Shown here: positions 34,311-40,169 of the stretch, in pieces | Layout: every line of letters begins with the position of its first letter | Position numbering within the stretch: the first letter of the stretch is position 1 | Source of the DNA: Kiritimatiellia bacterium | GTDB lineage: Bacteria > Verrucomicrobiota > Kiritimatiellia > JAAZAB01 | Assembly: GCA_028715905.1 (NCBI GenBank) | Contig: JAQUQV010000021.1 | Span: 1 to 40,169, forward strand | Length of the DNA: 40,169 nucleotides | Reading direction: 5' to 3' | Notes under the pieces: generated by a model | The model's database searches: none | The model's input: only the letters and a program-made list of their open reading frames with translations | Told to the model about the DNA's origin: nothing | Made by a program: the position numbers and the translations under genes

Positions 34311-35123
34311 ATGCAAACCAAAATAATAAACGTCGGCAAATATCAACCGGTTGATTTCCATAATCATGTCCGAATGCAGGCTGGGAAATTGAACCGCGCA
34401 AACGCCCGGACGGTTTTAGAGGCGGCGGAAAAGCTCGGCATTGACAAAATCTGCGTTTCCTGTCCGCTGACGGGCGATTCGCCCGCGCCGGACGAATTCC
34501 ATGCCGGCAACGACGCGGTTCTGGAGGCCATGGCCATGTCAAAGCGTTTTCGCGGATTCTGTTTCCTGAATCCGGGCCACGCCCGCGAAAGCCTTGCCGA
34601 AATGGAGCGCTGTATTGTCCGCAAAGGCATGCTGGGAGTAAAATTATATCACCAGTATTTCATCTGCGATCCGGCCCTGACGCCCGTCATGGAATATGCC
34701 GCGCAACTCGGGATTCCCGTGCTGATGCACGCCGGCAAGGCGACTGATTCCGTCACGCAAAAACTCCAGCCGCGCTTCAGCCACGCCGGCCATTTTCTGA
34801 AGGCGCTGAAAATGTTTCCGGAAACAATCCTGGTTCAGGGACATATCGGCGGCGGCGGCGACTGGGAATGGAATCTGCGGACGCTGGAGGCCTTGCCGCC
34901 GGAGGCGAAGTATTTCCTGGACACCAGCGGCTCGGTGATTGACGCCGGCATGGTTAATAAAACCGTCAAAACCATCGGCGAAGACCGGGCTTTATTTGCC
35001 ACCGATATGTCGTTTGAGGAAGGAATCGGGAAAATTATTGACGCGGATTTGTCGGACAAACAACTCCAAAAAATATTTTCCGGAAATTTTCATCAAATCC
35101 TGTCGGAACGGAGAGTAAAATGA
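34311..35123 (+). CDS. amidohydrolase-family protein A (metal-ligand-bearing member)
   Basis: A 270-residue TIM-barrel hydrolase of the amidohydrolase-2 type. Metal ligands are visible as the HxH in VDFHNHV (His17, His19), a His in VLMHAGKATD, a His in VQGHIGGGGDW and the final Asp in LFATDMSFEEG, in family order. Such enzymes act as lactonases, decarboxylases or hydrolases of ring compounds and sugar lactones; the substrate is unknown. The ATG at 34311 follows AAGGAAG. It overlaps its partner B by ATGA and is controlled by the divergent LacI gene. A second diverged copy of this pair lies 3.3 kb downstream. Confidence 0.82.
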   Translation: MQTKIINVGKYQPVDFHNHVRMQAGKLNRANARTVLEAAEKLGIDKICVSCPLTGDSPAPDEFHAGNDAVLEAMAMSKRFRGFCFLNPGHARESLAEMERCIVRKGMLGVKLYHQYFICDPALTPVMEYAAQLGIPVLMHAGKATDSVTQKLQPRFSHAGHFLKALKMFPETILVQGHIGGGGDWEWNLRTLEALPPEAKYFLDTSGSVIDAGMVNKTVKTIGEDRALFATDMSFEEGIGKIIDADLSDKQLQKIFSGNFHQILSERRVK

Positions 35124-35905
35124 TTTTTGACGCCAACACCGCCGCCGGCCACTGGCCTTTCCGCAAAGTCCCGCATGAAAACATTTCCGATTTGAAGCGT
35201 CTTTTGAAATCCAGGGGAATAACCGGCGCGGCGGTGGCCAACACGAACGGCTTATTTTACAACAACTGCCATGACGCCAATCTGGAGCTGGCCGAAGCGC
35301 TGGCCGGCCATTCCGCTTTTTTTGCGGGCGTGGCCACCCTGAATCCGCTCTATGCCGCCTGGGAAAAAGATTTGGCTGACTGCGCGAAAAAACTGGGCAT
35401 GAAAGCCCTGCGCATGACGCCGCAATATCATAATTATGACCTGACGTCCCCGGAAGCGCCGGCGATGCTTTCCGCCGCCACGGCGCTCGGCCTGCCGGTC
35501 TTCATTCCCGCCCGGGTTGTTGACGTCCGCGGCCGGAACTGGATGGACACGGAACGGGTTTTGAGCGTGGATGAAATTGGAAATTTTTCGCTTGCCGTCC
35601 CGAAGGCGCGCATCGTGGTCACCGAAAGCGCGGTATCGCCGGAAGAACTGATCACGCCGGATAAAAAATTGAAATACCCCGGCCTTTATTTTGAAATCTC
35701 ACGCCTGCGCTCAGCCAACGGACAGGCGATAGCCGCCCTGGCCGGGACAATCGGGGCAAAGAGCCTGCTCTTCGGCAGCGGCGCGCCTCTCAAGGAGGTT
35801 ACCCCCGCGCTCCTCAAATTGAAGCACGCGGCGCTCGCCCCGAAGGAAAAGGCCGCGATTGCCTGGCAAAACGCCGCGCGGATTTTGAAACTGCCTTTGA
35901 ATTAA
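35120..35905 (+). CDS. amidohydrolase-like partner protein B (no HxH)
   Basis: A 261-residue protein of the same barrel family as its neighbour, but the HxH motif is replaced by DANTAAGHWPF (Asp4, Asn6, His11). Other family metal positions are also changed: PQYHNYDL is present, PARVVDVRGRN stands where a His is expected, and LLFGSGAP lacks the final Asp. The same substitutions occur in protein D at 39190. The shared NT-x2-GHWPF and YHNY motifs suggest a conserved, distinct role such as a modified active site or an obligate partner of protein A. It overlaps A by 4 bases. Confidence 0.75.
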   Translation: MIFDANTAAGHWPFRKVPHENISDLKRLLKSRGITGAAVANTNGLFYNNCHDANLELAEALAGHSAFFAGVATLNPLYAAWEKDLADCAKKLGMKALRMTPQYHNYDLTSPEAPAMLSAATALGLPVFIPARVVDVRGRNWMDTERVLSVDEIGNFSLAVPKARIVVTESAVSPEELITPDKKLKYPGLYFEISRLRSANGQAIAALAGTIGAKSLLFGSGAPLKEVTPALLKLKHAALAPKEKAAIAWQNAARILKLPLN

Positions 35906-36011
35906 ATGTTGCAGGGTGTGGAACTGATGGTCGAGCTGGCCGGCAAGATCGCCTGAGTCGCCGGCGGAATGAAACGCATCCTGCCGCCAACGGAGACAGC
36001 GCATTTCTGGA

Positions 36012-36790
36012 GTGGATAGCACACGCGGCACGGGAAACAATAATAACAGTAACCGTGCATTCTCCGCGGGGTGTATATGCGCGAAAGCAAATCAATCTTT
36101 AATGTGCAGCGGGACGCATACCCATTGCGGTCCGAGTGTCCGCACCGAGGACATCGATCGGCATGGCGGGATCGATCATGAATATGTTCACCGGGCGATC
36201 ATGATCATGGCCAGCACGGCATCCATCGCCTGGAAATACCGCTATCCGGCTCGGCTGAACTTCGGAATCGGTCAGTGCAATTTCGCGGTCAGCCGCCGCA
36301 AGCCCGATCCGGAAAACATTGGTCGGGCGCTTTGGGCGCCGGACCCGCAAGGTCCGCATGACCACGAGGTATCGGTGCTGACTATCGAGTCGCTCGATGG
36401 TGTTGTCCGCGGCGTCTTTTTCAATTACGCCTGCCACCCCACAAGCCGCGGCGGACTGCTCATCGGCGGCGATTATCCGGGTTTTGCCTATGACCGCATC
36501 CAGGAAGCGTTTGACAATGCCCAACCTTGTTTTCTCCAGGGCTGCGGGGCTGATCAGAAACCGATTCCGGCTGACCCGCATGCGGCTTCATTCCCCGCAC
36601 CATCGAACAGACGCGGGATATCGGCAATCAGCTCGGCGATGCCGTGATTCAAACCGTCAGGGACGGAAATCTTCAGCCAGTCACCGGCCGTTTTGTCGAG
36701 GAGACGGAAGACCGAATCAATGAAACGATCGCGGACATGCTGGATATACGGAAAACAGACGATTTACAGGAGGATCGAAAGGACGTATGA
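36012..36790 (+). pseudogene. neutral ceramidase-like gene remnant, frameshifted
   Basis: The frame contains clear neutral/alkaline ceramidase-like motifs: CSGTHTHCGPS, a zinc-binding NYACHPTS, GGDYPGFAYD and FLQGCGADQKP. The reading frame is lost in a CCCC run near 36593-36596. With one extra C it would continue as FPRTIEQTRDIGNQLGDAV and run to the TGA at 36788-36790. The N-terminal third and the C-terminal domain of the family (normally 400 to 700 residues) are missing, and no ribosome binding site or plausible start is seen. Residues before about LMCSGTH are probably not homologous. It is a decayed fragment; the single-base shift alone might be a sequencing error, but the truncations are not. 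Confidence 0.75.
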
Positions 36791-36886
36791 ATGTAAATGT
36801 TAAAAGGTTGAGGAAATCCTGGCCAAGGCCCGGCGCTTGGTATATCCCGAGCTAATTGTAAAAAACTTTAATAATAAACTTGAATT

Positions 36887-36892
36887 TATAAT
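36887..36892 (+). promoter_or_regulatory. -10 element of the toxin-antitoxin operon
   Basis: A consensus TATAAT lies 24 bases before the antitoxin ATG in a markedly AT-rich stretch (36850-36915). No good -35 hexamer is found at 17 bases, as is common for autoregulated toxin-antitoxin promoters. Confidence 0.45.
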
Positions 36893-36916
36893 GCTTATTT
36901 GGATAATAACAACATT

Positions 36917-37153
36917 ATGACTGCTACTCTTGAAAGATTGACAAAGGAAATTCAAACGCTTCCGGCGGATGAATTGGATGAATTCCTGTCCTGGCTTGCG
37001 AAATTTGAGGCTGAACAAATGGATGCGTGGGATAAAGAAATCAAACAGGATTCCATGCCGGAAGGCCGCCTCAAGTCTGTCGTTAACCGTGTTCACAGAG
37101 ATATTGCCGCCGGAAGGACAAAACCACTTGATGAAATCCTCGACAACTCCTGA
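36917..37153 (+). CDS. antitoxin of a ParE/RelE-type module
   Basis: A 78-residue acidic protein: an N-terminal helical part (MTATLERLTKEIQTLPADEL, then LDEFLSWLAKF) and a C-terminal toxin-neutralising tail with WDKEIKQDSMPEGRLKSVV and AAGRTKPLDEIL. The pattern WDxxIxxD...GRL...AGRTxPLxE is that of antitoxins paired with small RelE/ParE-like toxins. The ATG at 36917 is preferred to a TTG 18 bases upstream. The last 23 bases overlap the toxin start, giving coupled translation. It sits beside a decayed gene, as mobile toxin-antitoxin pairs often do. Confidence 0.72.
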   Translation: MTATLERLTKEIQTLPADELDEFLSWLAKFEAEQMDAWDKEIKQDSMPEGRLKSVVNRVHRDIAAGRTKPLDEILDNS

Positions 37154-37388
37154 CTTCTGGGAGTCGTATAATACTCTTCCGCCAGGCGTTAAGGCTATGG
37201 CCAGGCGCGCATACCGAATATGGAAGACAAATCCAAGACATCCCTCCTTATGTTTCAAGAAAGTCGGAAACCTCTGGTCCATCAGGATCACTGGCGGATA
37301 CCGGGCGCTTGCTATCCACCACGAAGAAACTTTTTTCTGGTTTTGGATCGGTAATCACGATGAATATATGCGTCTCATCAGGACATGA
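37131..37388 (+). CDS. RelE/ParE-superfamily toxin
   Basis: An 85-residue basic protein with the RelE/ParE fold pattern: TPDFWESYNTLPPGVKAMARRAYRIWKTNP, FKKVGNLWSIRIT, YRALAIH and FFWFWIGNHDEYMRLI. The W-S-x-R...YRAL core and WIGxHxEYxRL end define a well-known subfamily encoded next to AGRTxPL-type antitoxins. Such toxins cleave mRNA on the ribosome or poison gyrase; which applies here is not readable. The start ATG at 37131 lies inside the antitoxin gene. The gene ends 39 bases from the convergent AraC regulator. Confidence 0.8.
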   Translation: MKSSTTPDFWESYNTLPPGVKAMARRAYRIWKTNPRHPSLCFKKVGNLWSIRITGGYRALAIHHEETFFWFWIGNHDEYMRLIRT

Positions 37389-37427
37389 TCTCAAACTTTT
37401 TAATTTTGACTTATCGCGGAGATACAA

Positions 37428-38246
37428 CTATTTACTCACGCCGTATTTTTTATAAGACCGGATAAAATTCTGCGAATTGGAATACCCGCACCGGCGCGCA
37501 ACCTCCTTGACGCGCAATTCGCCGGCTGCCAGCAGCATGCGGGCGTGGCTCATGCGGTATTGCAGGTAATATGCCCGCGCCGACATCCCCGCAAGTTTTC
37601 TGAAATACGCCGTGAAGGAGCGGCGGCTCATGTTGAGTTGGGCGGCCATGCGGTTGATTCCGGGATATCGGAAAGGCGGCATGCGCAATTGTTCCAGTAT
37701 GTCTTTGAATCCGGCCTGTTCAGACCGGCTGCGCGCGGCGATTTGACCCCGCGGTTCGGGCGCCTCGTCAAGCTCAAGGAGGTCCGCCAGCAGAACTCCC
37801 AGCAAGGCGTGTTTCCGCAGTGAACATCTTTTCGGCGGAACGCTGTGGCAGAGACGGGTCAGTTGACCGAATATTCTGAGCGTATTGCGGCTCAGACGGC
37901 GGGCGGCAATTGCGCGCGGGAATATTTCGGCAACCGGTCCGTCGCAGTTGATGTGCAGAAAATAAATGGTATAGGGGGTTTTAACGTCCGCACGGTATTT
38001 GTGTATTTCGTTGGGATAAACGACATGGACCAGACCCGGCCGCAGATTGTATTTCCGCCCGCCCGCGAGACACGCGCCTTTGCCGCGGACAGTATAAGTG
38101 ATATGCCAGCGGTCGGGATGCAGATGCAGATTGGTCTGTTCGCCGGGCGAGGCTGCAAAATGGTTGGCCGTAACGGAGAAAATGTCCGCCTGCAACTCCT
38201 TGAAAAGCGCCATGCGCTCCGTGCTGTCTGCCCGAAATGATTGCAT
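37428..38246 (-). CDS. AraC-family transcriptional regulator
   Basis: A 272-residue regulator with an N-terminal cupin-like effector domain (LHLHPDRWHITYTVRGKGAC, RPGLVHVVYPNEIHKY) and a C-terminal AraC helix-turn-helix pair (INRMAAQLNMSRRSFTAYFRKLAGMSARAYYLQYRM, VKEVARRCGYSNSQNFIRSYKKYGV). AGAGGG precedes the ATG at good distance. It is divergent from the small ORF and second amidohydrolase pair, which it probably activates. A 6-bp inverted repeat in the gap (38281-38299) is a candidate binding site. Confidence 0.9.
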   Translation of the reverse strand: MQSFRADSTERMALFKELQADIFSVTANHFAASPGEQTNLHLHPDRWHITYTVRGKGACLAGGRKYNLRPGLVHVVYPNEIHKYRADVKTPYTIYFLHINCDGPVAEIFPRAIAARRLSRNTLRIFGQLTRLCHSVPPKRCSLRKHALLGVLLADLLELDEAPEPRGQIAARSRSEQAGFKDILEQLRMPPFRYPGINRMAAQLNMSRRSFTAYFRKLAGMSARAYYLQYRMSHARMLLAAGELRVKEVARRCGYSNSQNFIRSYKKYGVSK

Positions 38247-38280
38247 ATTTGCCCTCTATGATTATTGATATTCCGGAGAA

Positions 38281-38299
38281 AATCAAGTAGTATTTGATT
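38281..38299. promoter_or_regulatory. inverted repeat, candidate operator of the AraC regulator
   Basis: AATCAA (38281-38286) and TTGATT (38294-38299) flank 7 bases in the 82-base gap between the divergent AraC gene and the small ORF. No other repeated box is seen in the gap. Support is limited to symmetry and position. Confidence 0.35.
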
Positions 38300-38328
38300 C
38301 AAAACCAGTTTTAACAGAGGGAAAATCC

Positions 38329-38472
38329 ATGTGTCAGGATAAAGGCAATCTTGTCAAACTTGACGGCGCCGCTCCGCAAGAACAGGCTTGCGGCCGGATC
38401 GGATTTGACCTGACGCGCGGTTCTCCGCGGAATAAAATATTAATCACGACGAAAATAATTCATGATCATTGA
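38329..38472 (+). CDS. small ORF, 47 residues, leader of amidohydrolase pair C/D
   Basis: An ATG preceded at 7 bases by AGAGGG opens a 47-codon frame (MCQDKGNLVKLDG at the start, IGFDLTRGSPRNKIL in the middle) that ends by overlapping the start of the next gene by 11 bases. The ribosome binding site is as good as any in the cluster, and the overlap implies translational coupling. It is basic toward the C-terminus, has two cysteines and no membrane segment. It resembles no family known to me; it could be a small protein, a translated leader, or the decayed head of a longer gene. Confidence 0.5.
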   Translation: MCQDKGNLVKLDGAAPQEQACGRIGFDLTRGSPRNKILITTKIIHDH

Positions 38473-39193
38473 TATTCATACCCATATACCCGCAAAGAAG
38501 GTCGGTAAAATCCTGGCCGAGGTTCACCGATTGGGCATTTCCAAAGTGGTCAATTTGGGCACGGGATATCCCAGCACAACACCGGAACAGGTCGCGGCTT
38601 CCAACAATGAAACCATGCGGCTGGCCCGTCAATACCCGGCCGCGATCATCGGCTTTTGCTTCCTGAACCCGAACCACGAAAAAAGTTTCCTCTTGAAGGA
38701 AATCACCCGTTGCGTGGAAAAAGGAAATCTGAAGGGCATCAAACTGTGGGTGGCCGTAAACGCGCGCAGTAAAAAGCTGGATCCGATCATGGAAGCCTGC
38801 GCAGGGTTGAATATTCCAGTATTGCATCACGCCTGGCACAAGACCGTCGGCAAAGCGCTGGATGAATCCAGCCCCGCGGATATCGCCGATTTGGCCGGCC
38901 GCCATCCCAAAACAAAAATCATCATGGCGCATATGACCGGCTGCGGTCCGCGCGGCATCCTGGATATCCGGCCCTGCCCCAACGTATATGTTGACACCTC
39001 CGGCTCCCAGCCGTTTGCGGGAATGGTGGAATATGCGGTTGAAAAACTCGGCGCGGAACGGATTCTTTACGGCTCGGATGCTCCCATCCGCGATTTTTCA
39101 TGCCAGCTCGGCCGTATTTACGGGGCCAAAATCAGCCGGCATGACCGGGAATTGATTCTCGGGCTTAACGCCAAGAAACTGTTACAATTATGA
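38462..39193 (+). CDS. amidohydrolase-family protein C (metal-ligand-bearing member)
   Basis: A 243-residue amidohydrolase-2-type barrel with the HxH at the N-terminus (IDIHTHIP, His6 and His8), a lysine-bearing strand GIKLWVAV, metal-ligand His residues in LHHAWHKT and IMAHMTG, and the terminal Asp in LYGSDAPIRD. It corresponds to protein A (34311) with low overall identity but the same motif order (FCFLNP and DTSG are shared). No ribosome binding site of its own is obvious, consistent with coupling to the small ORF. The stop overlaps protein D by ATGA. Confidence 0.82.
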   Translation: MIIDIHTHIPAKKVGKILAEVHRLGISKVVNLGTGYPSTTPEQVAASNNETMRLARQYPAAIIGFCFLNPNHEKSFLLKEITRCVEKGNLKGIKLWVAVNARSKKLDPIMEACAGLNIPVLHHAWHKTVGKALDESSPADIADLAGRHPKTKIIMAHMTGCGPRGILDIRPCPNVYVDTSGSQPFAGMVEYAVEKLGAERILYGSDAPIRDFSCQLGRIYGAKISRHDRELILGLNAKKLLQL

Positions 39194-39927
39194 TCATAGA
39201 CGTAAATACATCATTAGGTCATTGGCCGTTTCAGAGATTTAATATGAATTCGGCCGGGGCGCTATCGCGCCGCTTAAAAGCCGCCGGCATTGCCAGAGCA
39301 TTGGTGTCTTCAACCGACGCCATTCTGTATCCGGACCCCGCGGCCTGCAATGCAGACTTGCTCAAGGCGGTGAAGGGGCATCCCATGCTGATCCCCGTGC
39401 CGGTCGTGAATCCCGCCTTGACCAACTGGCGCGCGATTGTAAGCGCAAAGAATGTAAAAGCGGTCAAAATCATACCGAATTATCACAATTATCCGCTGGT
39501 CGGCCCCGTGTTGGCACAACTGATGGAAGTCCTGGCGGAAAGAAAAATCCCGCTGATGATCCAGATGCGGGCGGAAGATGAGCGCAACCAGTATCCGCTG
39601 ATGAAAATCCCAGGCGTGGACTTTAAGGCTGTCGTTCAGCTTGCGAATGATTTTCCTGCAGTGTCAATCATTTGCCTTTGCGCGTATTTCGGCGAAGCCG
39701 TTGAACTGGCGCAAAAGACCGGAAAGGTAAGCGTGGATATTTCATTCATAGAAACGTTCCAGACATTGCCATCACTGTTAAAGCAAATCCCGCCGCAAAA
39801 AATACTCTTTGGCTCGCACACTCCGTTTTTATACACTGAAGCGGCGATGATGAAGTTGAAAACGACCGCGCCGGCGGCGCGCAGAACAATTGCCTGCGCC
39901 AACGCCCGGCGCCTGTTTGATATTTGA
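39190..39927 (+). CDS. amidohydrolase-like partner protein D (no HxH)
   Basis: A 245-residue counterpart of protein B. It begins DVNTSLGHWPF, has PNYHNYPL, an Arg-Glu-Arg segment (QMRAEDERNQYP) in the middle and LFGSHTPF near the end. Thus the HxH and the terminal Asp are lost exactly as in B, while Asn6, His11 and the YHNY motif are kept. The two diverged copies keeping the same alternative residues implies selection on them. It overlaps protein C by 4 bases and is followed after 10 bases by the gene that runs off the window. Confidence 0.75.
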   Translation: MIIDVNTSLGHWPFQRFNMNSAGALSRRLKAAGIARALVSSTDAILYPDPAACNADLLKAVKGHPMLIPVPVVNPALTNWRAIVSAKNVKAVKIIPNYHNYPLVGPVLAQLMEVLAERKIPLMIQMRAEDERNQYPLMKIPGVDFKAVVQLANDFPAVSIICLCAYFGEAVELAQKTGKVSVDISFIETFQTLPSLLKQIPPQKILFGSHTPFLYTEAAMMKLKTTAPAARRTIACANARRLFDI

Positions 39928-39937
39928 AGGAATCATT

Positions 39938-40169
39938 ATGATAAAATCCCATTATCCGCCGTTTGCCGGTCCGTTTATCCTGGAAAATGAACTGGAGCGG
40001 CTTTTTCCCAAACGCGATGTGCCCATGTCGGCCGGTCAAAACCGGCCGCTCTATCTTGATCTGGCCGAAAACATCATTGAACAGGCCTGCCATTGGATTG
40101 ACGGGCGGGGCATGGTCGTTGACCCCGTGGAAGGCGGCGACCAACGCTGGAAGGGCGGAACATCCGCGC
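39938..40169 (+). CDS. partial gene, possible carbohydrate-active enzyme
   Basis: The first 77 codons of a gene cut by the window end; AAGGA precedes the ATG. The fragment reads LYLDLAENIIEQACHWIDGRGMVVDPVEGGDQRW. A helical start followed by W-x-D-x-x-G-x-x-x-DP resembles the opening of (alpha/alpha)-barrel glycosidase- or heparinase-like proteins from PVC bacteria; this is a weak recollection of pattern, not a domain match. It is the third gene of the C/D operon and may reveal the substrate once complete. Confidence 0.6.
   Translation, partial: MIKSHYPPFAGPFILENELERLFPKRDVPMSAGQNRPLYLDLAENIIEQACHWIDGRGMVVDPVEGGDQRWKGGTSA

Noticed and set aside
35906-36011. Short open frames between protein B and the ceramidase remnant
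   Set aside because: Several frames read 15 to 60 codons, one with AFLEWIAHAARET, but none has a start with a ribosome binding site or a family match; treated as decayed sequence.
36800-37291. 163-codon open frame on the minus strand opposite the toxin-antitoxin pair
   Set aside because: The plus strand carries two clear, overlapping toxin-antitoxin genes; the antisense frame has no ribosome binding site or family pattern.
1-40169. CRISPR array, transposase, integrase or prophage genes
   Set aside because: No regularly spaced direct repeats, and no protein with transposase, integrase or phage structural motifs was seen on either strand.

Overview
The window looks like the chromosome of an uncultured member of the PVC superphylum, most likely Kiritimatiellota, Lentisphaerota or a neighbouring Verrucomicrobia-like lineage. 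This is an inference from gene content, not from a marker-gene search. The pointers are: several Gfo/Idh/MocA oxidoreductases, XylR-type regulators that fuse a LacI-like sensor to an AraC DNA-binding domain, a TGS-containing uridine-kinase-like protein, an RNase HIII, a fungal/Bacteroidetes-like ketol-acid reductoisomerase, an Mla-type lipid transport operon, and GC-rich genes separated by AT-rich spacers that carry small palindromes. The cell is Gram-negative-like (MCE/Mla system, a WaaP-like kinase domain, a CsgG-like exported protein).

Layout. 1-327 holds a decayed TPR-like fragment that ends in a 37-bp palindrome. 328-3109 (+) encodes a dihydrolipoyl dehydrogenase and a SorE-like zinc dehydrogenase. 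10811 down to 3051 (-) is a long sugar-catabolic cluster: cyclase-family protein, LacI regulator, NAD-dependent epimerase, Gfo/Idh, VOC protein, two more Gfo/Idh and a PIG-L deacetylase, with several coupled or closely spaced genes. A tRNA-Leu(CAG) lies at 10923-11006 with a 14-bp inverted repeat next to it. 11109-12044 (-) is an exported protein of unknown function.

12192-15625 (+) is a PAS/histidine kinase/receiver hybrid translationally coupled to guaB. 21271 down to 15639 (-) is an envelope operon behind a good promoter: CsgG-like protein, small exported protein, a WP/FPF-repeat exported protein, then MlaE, MlaF and MlaD. 21471-24333 (+) has ilvC followed by a terminator-like hairpin and a TGS/uridine-kinase-like gene. 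Next come tRNA-Ser(GGA), efp with an adjacent epmA-like gene (a translation-factor modification pair), and rnhC. 30296 down to 27629 (-) is an unusual fusion of a putative glycoside-hydrolase-like domain to a WaaP-like kinase, followed by a 4HBT thioesterase. pgi (+) is coupled to an XylR-type regulator.

33135-40169 is an accessory catabolic region. A LacI regulator and two amidohydrolase-family genes diverge from a compact promoter/operator region. A frameshifted ceramidase-like remnant and a ParE/RelE-type toxin-antitoxin pair follow. An AraC regulator then diverges from a 47-residue small ORF, a second amidohydrolase pair and a gene cut by the window end. The duplicated amidohydrolase pair is the best candidate for an undescribed system: each pair joins a protein with the usual metal ligands to a partner that lacks them but keeps its own shared motifs.
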